This document shows positions 17,751 through 24,592 of a DNA stretch of 64,000 bases, piece by piece. Within the stretch, counting starts at the first letter, position 1; each line of letters opens with the position of its first letter. The notes under the pieces are model-generated. The model did not search any database and was not told the origin of the DNA. It worked only from the letters and a program-made list of their open reading frames with translations. A program made the position numbers and the translations under genes. Origin of the DNA: a virus; the IMG/VR virus record IMGVR_UViG_3300042569_002815, positions 1 to 64,000 of that record; one strand, given 5' to 3'.

Positions 17751-19646
17751 TTATGAACCTTGTGTTGTTGTAATTTGAGTTCCATTACCATTCGACCCAG
17801 TTGGTAGGTCCTTTGCCGCATTAGGGATGTAAAAATAGACATCATTAACCAGCGACTGAGTATCTGGTGTCCACATACCTGCACCATATCGGTTTTTAAT
17901 CCAAGCCTCTGCTCTAACCATGTTCACATTAGTATTTGTTCCAGCACCAGTAGTTGACCCAGCTGATCTTGATGTTTGATCAGTTGCTTGCGTGCCATAT
18001 GTATTTAGTTGATCTTGGGTTGCACCAACTCGACTATCAACATAATCCGTTCTACCGAGATCAAACGCTCTTCTAATATCTGCGCTATCTCTAGGTTTAG
18101 TTCTTTTAAGTGTAACTACAAATTTCATTTCAGTTGGAAAATCATTTGGTCCAAGTTCATCTCCAAACGTACATGATCCACTAGTTACAACAATATCTCC
18201 CATTTGCATAATAGGATTCATTGGATTTCCTATTGTTATATGCCAGTTTCCAGTTGGCTGATTACCAACGGCTGATCTTCTTTGAACAAATGCTGGAAAT
18301 GTTTCTCCAAGCGCTCTAGTAACAGCAATATTCATCGCTGTTTTGAGTGCTCCTTTATCGGTAACATTTTTAATATCTTCAAGTCCTACTAGTGATCCTA
18401 ATAAGTTTGCACCAGCGTCAATTGCTTCTCCGCCAGCCTGTAGAGTAAAATCTAGTGCCGCATTAACTCTTGCTTTTGTAATTTGTGCAAGTGCATTAAA
18501 TAATGCATCTGGGTTAAATGCGGAACCTTGCATAGAATTAGAAATTAGGGCCTGTTCAGTTTTGGTTAACGCTAATCCAACTTTTTTATAGTAAACATTC
18601 AATACTTCTAACCAATCTCCATCTGAATATGTTAATTCGAGCATATTTGCTAAAATGTCTAGGGCTACTCTTCGCTGGTCTAATCCAAAGTAGGAATCTG
18701 TTCTAAATTCAAAGGTTAATGACATATCGTCATCAAAATCGGGAGTCAATCCTCGACTTCTCATTAAAAATTGATTTTTAACGTTAACTGGTCCAAGTAT
18801 TTGATTAAAGTATGCACCATTATCTGAATATAATCCTTTAATAAAATCTTGTCTCTTTTGTTCAATCGATGCTTTACCGGTTGACGTGGCAACCCTTTCA
18901 AAGTTATCCTTTAATTGTTTTTGATATCCACTTTGACTTGGATTTAGATCCATATCAGATGCAGTTAGTGCAATGTCTAGTACTGAATTAAATAGAGGGT
19001 TAATTTTGTCTGCGCCTGCATCGGTAAATACCTTTTTTAGAGATTGCCCAAAGTTAACAACTTCATTACCTTCAACGTCCTTTTGATCAATTGATTTTTT
19101 AGCCCAAGGCATCGACCATTTATTTTGCCAAAATGAATTAATATCATTACCCGTACCCTCGCCAAACCAAGTTACAGCTTGTGCAATTGGAATAAATCTT
19201 GCAGTGTTATTATTCTTTCTTCCAGGAATTGCAGTATCATTAATTGCAACTGGATATTTTCTAAGAGTAATCATTCGATTATTTGATACAACTCCATATA
19301 ATTTACAAAAAATAAAGTCACTCCATGAATATGGGGCTGACCATAGCGTAAATTCACTAGCTAGAGTAGGTAGGTTTTTACCCCAATCGATAATTGAAGC
19401 AGCAGTTGGATTTGAATATTGCTTTCTAGTTGCGGCATTTACCAGACTTCTGGCTTTAACATAAGTATCTTCTTTGATTTCTGCAACGCCACCAGTATAT
19501 TTAAAAACATACCATGGGCTAAATAGAGAATAGTCCCTACCTCCAGCGACAACGGACCCAGTAATGGGGTCTACTTGTAAAAATTCCTTTTTGGCAGAAT
19601 CTTCGGCTGAAAGATCAGCTACACTTGGTAAAGCATCAGTTGGCAT
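17751..19646 (-). CDS. Large baseplate/tail-tube-associated protein
   Basis: 631 residues, exact family not recognised. The N-terminal M-P-T-D-A-L peptide resembles that of the protein at 13893. Residues ~470-545 have a G-N-P-M-N-P-I-M-Q-M-G-D-I-V-V strand and E-M-K-F-V-V-T-L-K-R-T-K-P-R-D, a pattern compatible with a tail-tube-like fold such as gp48 or gp54, the baseplate cap from which the tube grows. The C-terminus (~590-631) is Thr/Gly rich. It is the first gene of the baseplate cluster. The tube-initiator idea is inference. Confidence 0.6.
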   Translation of the reverse strand: MPTDALPSVADLSAEDSAKKEFLQVDPITGSVVAGGRDYSLFSPWYVFKYTGGVAEIKEDTYVKARSLVNAATRKQYSNPTAASIIDWGKNLPTLASEFTLWSAPYSWSDFIFCKLYGVVSNNRMITLRKYPVAINDTAIPGRKNNNTARFIPIAQAVTWFGEGTGNDINSFWQNKWSMPWAKKSIDQKDVEGNEVVNFGQSLKKVFTDAGADKINPLFNSVLDIALTASDMDLNPSQSGYQKQLKDNFERVATSTGKASIEQKRQDFIKGLYSDNGAYFNQILGPVNVKNQFLMRSRGLTPDFDDDMSLTFEFRTDSYFGLDQRRVALDILANMLELTYSDGDWLEVLNVYYKKVGLALTKTEQALISNSMQGSAFNPDALFNALAQITKARVNAALDFTLQAGGEAIDAGANLLGSLVGLEDIKNVTDKGALKTAMNIAVTRALGETFPAFVQRRSAVGNQPTGNWHITIGNPMNPIMQMGDIVVTSGSCTFGDELGPNDFPTEMKFVVTLKRTKPRDSADIRRAFDLGRTDYVDSRVGATQDQLNTYGTQATDQTSRSAGSTTGAGTNTNVNMVRAEAWIKNRYGAGMWTPDTQSLVNDVYFYIPNAAKDLPTGSNGNGTQITTTQGS

Positions 19647-19711
19647 TAATCACAATCTTTTTTTATTATCTATTTGTGATAACGCTAGCGTTCGTAGTGG
19701 AGAGTAATGGA

Positions 19712-20431
19712 TTATCCGTGGAATGGATCGAGATCTGGATTAGGAATCATTTTCCAGCGTCTTTCTAGATTTGCACCTTGACCTCGTGCAAGTTGAATTT
19801 CTTGTGAATTGTGTTTAATTACCTCTAGTGCATTAATATAATCTCTAGCATCGACTAGATCTTGTACCATTTCTGCATCATCATCAGATAATAAGACTCT
19901 ATAAACTACTGGATGACGCTGCTCATTAAAACGACAACGCATTATCATCATGCTTAGTTGGCCATTGTATTCTTTCATTACACTTTTTCTAGTTGGAGCA
20001 GTTTCATCTGCTAAACCTAAATCGTGAATTCTGTCTAATTGATCTAAATAGGTATGATCAATATTTTCTTTATTAAAAGACTCAATTCCATGACAATCTG
20101 CAATTCCAAAATACCAACTAGCAGATTCAGTTGATTCATTAATGAAAGAAGAAAATCGTAATACTTTATTTTCTGCAAGTGGTTCATTTGCATCAATGAG
20201 GTCTAAATCTGCATCACGAAGATCGTAAATTTCGTCAAATGTTGTTTCTTCAAATTTAATTGGCTCCTCTAAATCAACCATGTATAAAGTTTGATCTGGA
20301 GCATAGTCTAATTTATAAACTTTTCCAATAGTTACAATTTTATTATCAATTGGTGCGCCAACAAGATTAAGACGATCCATTGTGTCTTTGGATAATCTAA
20401 GTTTAACTCTATCTCCGATTTCGAATGCCAT
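19712..20431 (-). CDS. Two-part protein with internal capsid-targeting-like peptide
   Basis: 239 residues. Residues 1-75 look like an SH3/KOW-type beta barrel (F-E-I-G-D-R-V-K-L-R). A junction peptide at 86-99, A-E-N-K-V-L-R-F-S-S-F-I-N-E, is nearly identical to one inside the Cys-rich protein at 41734. The C-terminal ~135 residues are a separate alpha/beta domain (S-W-Y-F-G-I-A-D-C-H-G-I-E-S). If the prohead protease cuts after I-N-E it would release two proteins. Function of either half is unknown. Confidence 0.65.
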   Translation of the reverse strand: MAFEIGDRVKLRLSKDTMDRLNLVGAPIDNKIVTIGKVYKLDYAPDQTLYMVDLEEPIKFEETTFDEIYDLRDADLDLIDANEPLAENKVLRFSSFINESTESASWYFGIADCHGIESFNKENIDHTYLDQLDRIHDLGLADETAPTRKSVMKEYNGQLSMMIMRCRFNEQRHPVVYRVLLSDDDAEMVQDLVDARDYINALEVIKHNSQEIQLARGQGANLERRWKMIPNPDLDPFHG

Positions 20432-20432
20432 T

Positions 20433-20699
20433 TTACGATTTGTAGATTTTTACAACCAAATTACCATCACCTTTAATTAGTCTATGATAATCGTGCTTTT
20501 TAATATTTATTTTGGAGTTTTTAGTTAACTCGATCGGCAGTTGATTATCTAATTGTATCTTCCAATTAGATCCTTCAATTAATTCGAGGCCACGGTCTTC
20601 ATCATCTCTATGCCATAATAGTTCAATTGGATCCACAGCTTGGGTGAATTCTCGTATAACCCAGTTATCGCCAGATGATATATCTTTGTATGGATGCAT
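20433..20699 (-). CDS. Small cupin-like conserved phage protein
   Basis: 88 residues from the ATG at 20699, which leaves 1 nt to the upstream stop. Upstream ATGs at 20717 and 20750 would overlap that gene. The core L-L-W-H-R-D-D-E-D-R, G-S-N-W-K-I-Q-L-D-N-Q-L-P and H-D-Y-H-R-L-I-K-G has the His/Asp spacing and strand alternation of a small cupin barrel. I recall similar WHRD-containing small proteins in T4-like cyanophages. No catalytic role can be assigned. Confidence 0.6.
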   Translation of the reverse strand: MHPYKDISSGDNWVIREFTQAVDPIELLWHRDDEDRGLELIEGSNWKIQLDNQLPIELTKNSKINIKKHDYHRLIKGDGNLVVKIYKS

Positions 20700-20700
20700 G

Positions 20701-21183
20701 TTACTTAGTCTTTTTGACATCGGCCCAAGATTTACTTGGACTTGCCGCATTTACTCTAGCCATTGCCCATTGATGAGCAGTCATTCCTGGTCTGGAACCA
20801 GAAGAGTAAAATGCACCTAGACCTTTGGTGTATTCTCGTTTTAAATCGGCAAACGAATAACCCTTTTTATTAGCAACTGCCCTGATTTTAGCTAAAGTTT
20901 CTTTACTAAAATTAGAAGACTTTTTCTTACTAGCCTCAGTTACCTTTGAATCTGGTCTTGGTGTATTTTTCCAACCAGATTTCTTTCTTTCGGTTGCCTC
21001 CATCTCATCTCTAAGTTTATAGGCAGCATCATTTTTACCTTTATCTAGTAATTGTTTAGCCTTATCTAGCTTCTTATCTCTAGCACTTCCTTCTGGTGCT
21101 TTATATTGTGCTGGATTTTCAGAAGTTGACTTTTTCTCAAGTAAACTTATGTATTCATTAAAAGGTTTTACGTACATATTCAT
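20701..21183 (-). CDS. Lys-rich late protein with capsid-targeting-like N-terminus
   Basis: 160 residues. The N-terminus Y-V-K-P-F-N-E-Y-I-S-L-L-E matches the packaging peptide, with L-L-E as possible cleavage site. Residues 20-95 are a basic, low-complexity helical region. The C-terminal domain has G-L-G-A-F-Y-S-S-G-S-R-P-G-M-T, then W-A-M-A-R-V-N, a motif recurrent in phage proteins of unknown function. It is 4 nt after the 175-residue gene. Probably a head-internal protein. Confidence 0.65.
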   Translation of the reverse strand: MNMYVKPFNEYISLLEKKSTSENPAQYKAPEGSARDKKLDKAKQLLDKGKNDAAYKLRDEMEATERKKSGWKNTPRPDSKVTEASKKKSSNFSKETLAKIRAVANKKGYSFADLKREYTKGLGAFYSSGSRPGMTAHQWAMARVNAASPSKSWADVKKTK

Positions 21184-21187
21184 ATAA

Positions 21188-21715
21188 TTACCAGTACCCT
21201 GGATAAGTTTTACCGCCCCATAGATGGGCGTATCTATTAATTCTACATGCCCAATATCCAGCTTTAGTTTTGTCTTTCTTTAGGTGACATTGGTGTCTAG
21301 CAGCAAAACTTGCTCTAGCTTTAGGATTACTAACCTTTGCTGTAAGTCCTCCATGAATATCACCAAATGCAATTTTCATTACCCGGCCAGTCTTAGGATT
21401 CTTTACGTAAACGTGGTATTTCTTAGCGCCTCCTCTGCGTGGATAGTTAAGATCTACGTCCTTTCCTTTATAATCCGCTTCATTAATTTCTTCAATTGGA
21501 AAATCCAACGGAACTGGCTCACCAGCATATTCGGCAATAAATCCTAAATCAGTTTTTATGAATAACTCCTCTGTAATTGGATCAAGAGTTACTCCATTTT
21601 CAAAATAAAACCTAGCCTCAGTCAATAAAGAAATATGTGCATCGCTGCCCGGTCTAAAAACTGACTCAGCGATACACATATTTTCATTTAAGTGATATTG
21701 TAGGTTAGGAGACAT
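21188..21715 (-). CDS. Conserved phage protein with RGG-KK and H-C/C-R motifs
   Basis: 175 residues. The C-terminal ~85 residues carry a distinctive pattern: R-R-G-G-A-K-K-Y-H-V-Y-V-K-N-P, F-G-D-I-H-G-G-L, S-F-A-A-R-H-Q-C and A-G-Y-W-A-C-R. It resembles a conserved domain of T4-like marine phages whose function is not known to me. The two Cys and nearby His could bind a metal. The N-terminal half contains several E-A or L-x-E sites. Confidence 0.65.
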   Translation of the reverse strand: MSPNLQYHLNENMCIAESVFRPGSDAHISLLTEARFYFENGVTLDPITEELFIKTDLGFIAEYAGEPVPLDFPIEEINEADYKGKDVDLNYPRRGGAKKYHVYVKNPKTGRVMKIAFGDIHGGLTAKVSNPKARASFAARHQCHLKKDKTKAGYWACRINRYAHLWGGKTYPGYW

Positions 21716-21718
21716 TAA

Positions 21719-21931
21719 TTATTCTGCTTCTTTAGTTTCAACTTCTGCTTCTACTGCAGCTTCTACTGCTTCAATTGCTTCTTTTGCTACTTGTTCGGCC
21801 GCTTTTTGTGCTTCCTTTGCAGCTTTTTCAGCAGCTTTAGCTGCTTTTTCTACTTCCTTTGTGATAACAGCTGGTGTAATAACTGCAGCTCTAAATCCTC
21901 TAGCCATTGCTAAATCTGTTGCTTGTCCCAT
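21719..21931 (-). CDS. Ala/Lys/Glu helical small protein
   Basis: 70 residues. After a 22-residue head, the chain is a run of A/K/E/V heptads (K-A-A-K-A-A-E-K-A-A-K-E-A-Q) forming a single long amphipathic helix. No function recognised. It lies 3 nt upstream of the 175-residue gene in the late block, with AT-rich sequence before the ATG and a weak late-promoter-like AATAAATTA. Confidence 0.65.
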   Translation of the reverse strand: MGQATDLAMARGFRAAVITPAVITKEVEKAAKAAEKAAKEAQKAAEQVAKEAIEAVEAAVEAEVETKEAE

Positions 21932-21978
21932 GATTTAATTTATTAGTTTTTTATTTTATTTGGCTTATGCCATTGTTT

Positions 21979-22332
21979 TTAGTTTTCCTCTTTAAAGTCA
22001 GTAAGAAGCTCAGTGTCCTTTGAATCTTCTACTTCATTCATTAAAAAGTTAAGAACCTCTTCAACATCATCTTTTGATGTTGCAATATGATCTGCCGCCC
22101 ATGCATGACCGTTAGATAGGATTGAGTCTACTTTAGCCTCATCCATTTCCAATAAAATGTCAACTAGACGCTTGATTGTTTTAAGATTTCCAAAGAACAT
22201 ATAGTTTTCATATTCTGCTCCATGGGAATCTTCCTCACTATGAGAAATTTCTGGTTCGTTGTTAAATGGTTGAATTTGATTTGGTTCAAAATCATCATTA
22301 GCAAATGCTTCGAATGTTTTAATAGTTTTCAT
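21979..22332 (-). CDS. Acidic late protein with targeting-like N-terminus
   Basis: 117 residues beginning M-K-T-I-K-T-F-E-A-F, which closely follows the T4 internal-protein leader (M-K-T-Y-Q-E-F). The rest contains a helical domain (L-K-T-I-K-R-L-V-D-I-L-L-E-M, then H-A-W-A-A-D-H) found in other phage hypotheticals as far as I recall. It abuts the 540-residue gene. Packaged-protein status is inferred from the leader. Confidence 0.65.
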   Translation of the reverse strand: MKTIKTFEAFANDDFEPNQIQPFNNEPEISHSEEDSHGAEYENYMFFGNLKTIKRLVDILLEMDEAKVDSILSNGHAWAADHIATSKDDVEEVLNFLMNEVEDSKDTELLTDFKEEN

Positions 22333-23955
22333 TTAGTTTTTTCCTAAATTTTTATAAAAGCTCTTAAAGTCCATAATATTCTTATTAGACTTTTTAGTTT
22401 TTCTTGGTTGGAAATTATCACCAGAACCAACGTTAGTTTGAGTAGGTGCAACCGGGTTACCTGATCCGCTTATTGAGGCAGGCGTTTGAAATGCTACACC
22501 AGGGGCAGTTGCGTCTTCTTTAACTGTGCCAGATCCAACTTTAGTTGCTCCTTTGATTTTACTTTGTGGTGCATCTAGTCCACTTTCTGAACTAGTAAAA
22601 AGAAATCTAGTCCACTTTTCTGCTTTAAGTTGAGCTTCCTTTCCTCCTAATTGCTTAGCAGTTCTGGAAATAGTTCTACCTACAACCGGTTTAGTTGCTC
22701 TTCTGGCTCTAGCAAAAACTTCTCCTAATACCTTTTGTTCGTATCCATCAACTTCATCACTAAATTTAAGAAAACCCGAACCAATAAGATCGCCAATCTT
22801 TAGTAGATAATTAATTCTACTTGAATCTAGCATCTGTTTAGATGTAATAGGAATTATTTGCTTTTCATATAGAGGAAGTGCAATCTCTGGAGAATATGAA
22901 ACTCCTTTATAGCGCTTTAGATCTAGGTCAGTTTTATACTTACCTAGTCTTGCTCTAGCTTCCATATATGCTTCAACTGCAAGGGCCATATAGGTAGATT
23001 TAGCTTCTCTAGAAAGAGCCGTTTGATCATCAGTACCTCTCCTAGGATCAGTCATAATCTCGGTTCTAACTTTAACAAACTTTGATTCAAGAGTATTTAT
23101 GTCTGGCCAAGTTCTAAGTTCTTCAATCGCCAATCTAATAAGAACATCACGTTTAGTAAACTTTTCAGCTCTACCTCCAGTTTTCTTGTTAAGTTCATCT
23201 GAAAGTTCTTTAATCTTTCTCTTAAGCTCTTCTATCTTTTCTTGACTTTCATCGTATTTAATAGCTTGATCTTCTTCAAACTCTGGACTAACTATTTCAA
23301 TGAAATCAATATCTTCAATGTCTGGTTCAACTCGGTTTTTCTTTTTAGAAAAACCATCTAATATTTCTGCGATTTGAACGGCTTGTCTAACATCGTCCTT
23401 AATTGCTTCATCATCAGTTGAATCTTTTCCAAAATTAGATTCAACGTATTTCATTAAAGTTTCAGCTTGAGTTGCCTTTTCTTCACCAAGATCAGATGCT
23501 GCAATTTTTAGTTTAGATAAAAGATCATTTACCTCCTTTGTCCATTTGGACTCTTCTATTGCGTGATATGCATCCCAGATAGTTTTTAATCTTTGCTCAT
23601 ATACATTGATTCTTGCTTGCTGAGTAGTTGTATCTTGACCGTTTTTAATTAGATCTTCCAATTCAGAAATTTCTAATTTTAAGACTTGTGAAACATAATC
23701 AATATACTTATCTAAAATTTTGATCCATTGGGTTTGCAAGAATACTTGACTAAGTTGTTCTAAGATAACCGGATCAGTTTTAGATTTATTAATAATATCC
23801 TTTTCTATCAACATAGATAGAAATGCATCTAATTTTGCAAGCATATCTGCATCATTTTCGATGCTAATTATATCATTGGCTTCATTTCCAATAATAATAA
23901 GGTCAGCCTCCAATAGAAGATGTTCTAGAATATTTATGTGTTTAAATTTAAGCAT
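22333..23955 (-). CDS. Large helical head-associated protein with capsid-like C-terminal segment
   Basis: 540 residues, not recognised as a family. The N-terminus is helical with L-L-L-E-A; the long central part is coiled coil and charged helix (residues ~60-280). At about residues 470-515 it carries a segment matching the start of mature capsid protein: A-P-G-x-x-x-Q-x-P-x-S-I-S-G-x-G-N-P-x-A-P-T and later G-S-G-D-x-F. It is preceded by V-K-E, a plausible protease site equivalent to I-N-E in the capsid protein. The very C-terminus, D-F-K-S-F-Y, resembles the targeting peptide. Likely a head-internal or capsid-binding protein. Confidence 0.7.
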   Translation of the reverse strand: MLKFKHINILEHLLLEADLIIIGNEANDIISIENDADMLAKLDAFLSMLIEKDIINKSKTDPVILEQLSQVFLQTQWIKILDKYIDYVSQVLKLEISELEDLIKNGQDTTTQQARINVYEQRLKTIWDAYHAIEESKWTKEVNDLLSKLKIAASDLGEEKATQAETLMKYVESNFGKDSTDDEAIKDDVRQAVQIAEILDGFSKKKNRVEPDIEDIDFIEIVSPEFEEDQAIKYDESQEKIEELKRKIKELSDELNKKTGGRAEKFTKRDVLIRLAIEELRTWPDINTLESKFVKVRTEIMTDPRRGTDDQTALSREAKSTYMALAVEAYMEARARLGKYKTDLDLKRYKGVSYSPEIALPLYEKQIIPITSKQMLDSSRINYLLKIGDLIGSGFLKFSDEVDGYEQKVLGEVFARARRATKPVVGRTISRTAKQLGGKEAQLKAEKWTRFLFTSSESGLDAPQSKIKGATKVGSGTVKEDATAPGVAFQTPASISGSGNPVAPTQTNVGSGDNFQPRKTKKSNKNIMDFKSFYKNLGKN

Positions 23956-24374
23956 TAGTCTAGGGTTAATCTGTAAGCTAATTTATTTTTAAGAGATAAA
24001 AACTCATCTCTTAAGTTATACAATTCAGTATTTGATTCTTGTTCGAATATTTCACAAAAATCTTGGCAAAATACCTTTTCGATATTTTGAATAAAGATTG
24101 GCATAGCTGACTCATAATCCATTACAAGAATAGCACTACCTCCAACTTTAAATCTGCCGTATTTTCCAATAACTTGCTCAGCAATTTCATCAACTAAACC
24201 TAGGAAATCATCATAAAATGCACCAAATGCATTATGTTGAGCTTCGTTAGTTGTTTGCCAATGTAAAATATGAGCTTGGTCTCTAATTTGTAGTAGACTT
24301 AACATGAACGTAGATACATCCATGCCCTCGATTTGAGGTTCGTCTAGTCCGCTTTGTAATTCAAATGGAATCAT
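23955..24374 (-). CDS. Dps/ferritin-like four-helix protein
   Basis: 139 residues from the ATG at 24374, which overlaps the TGA of the small upstream gene (ATGA). A longer TTG start at 24398 is unlikely. The stretch A-H-I-L-H-W-Q-T, then H-N-A-F-G-A-F-Y-D-D-F and V-D-E-I-A-E-Q-V-I-G-K-Y-G has the H/W, H and D-E-I-A-E spacing of Dps/ferritin helices A and B. Ferroxidase activity is not proved; the second half is diverged with two Cys. It overlaps the 540-residue gene by 1 nt. Confidence 0.6.
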   Translation of the reverse strand: MIPFELQSGLDEPQIEGMDVSTFMLSLLQIRDQAHILHWQTTNEAQHNAFGAFYDDFLGLVDEIAEQVIGKYGRFKVGGSAILVMDYESAMPIFIQNIEKVFCQDFCEIFEQESNTELYNLRDEFLSLKNKLAYRLTLD

Positions 24375-24550
24375 TTCTTTGTAGTTTGTTTTTTCCAATC
24401 GGCGAACGGTTTAATCCAAAATGTTCTATTTGTTTCCTTCTTTAATAGATCCATAATTGGATTTTCTCCACTTGGATGTTGCATAACCGCATTTTCCAAT
24501 CTGGTCTTACCCTGGAGATAATCTTTATAGTTTTTCTGAGAAGAATTCAC
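24371..24550 (-). CDS. Small late protein, 59 residues, GTG start
   Basis: A short gene in what otherwise looks like a 190-nt gap. It reads M-N-S-S-Q-K-N-Y-K-D-Y-L-Q-G-K to a basic W-K-K-Q-T-T-K-K end. Its GTG at 24550 lies 20 nt after a GAATAAATA late promoter, and its TGA overlaps the next ATG. Both signals support it. Basic and helical; function unknown. The segment I-K-P-F-A-D-W near the C-terminus resembles the targeting peptide core I-K-P-F-x-x-[FY]. Confidence 0.65.
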   Translation of the reverse strand: MNSSQKNYKDYLQGKTRLENAVMQHPSGENPIMDLLKKETNRTFWIKPFADWKKQTTKK

Positions 24551-24569
24551 AAGTTTCGCCCTTTTAAGA

Positions 24570-24578
24570 TATTTATTC
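24570..24578 (-). promoter_or_regulatory. Late promoter upstream of the small 59-residue gene
   Basis: Minus-strand GAATAAATA, 20 nt before the GTG at 24550. Confidence 0.6.
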
Positions 24579-24592
24579 GAGCGAGTCTAGAC

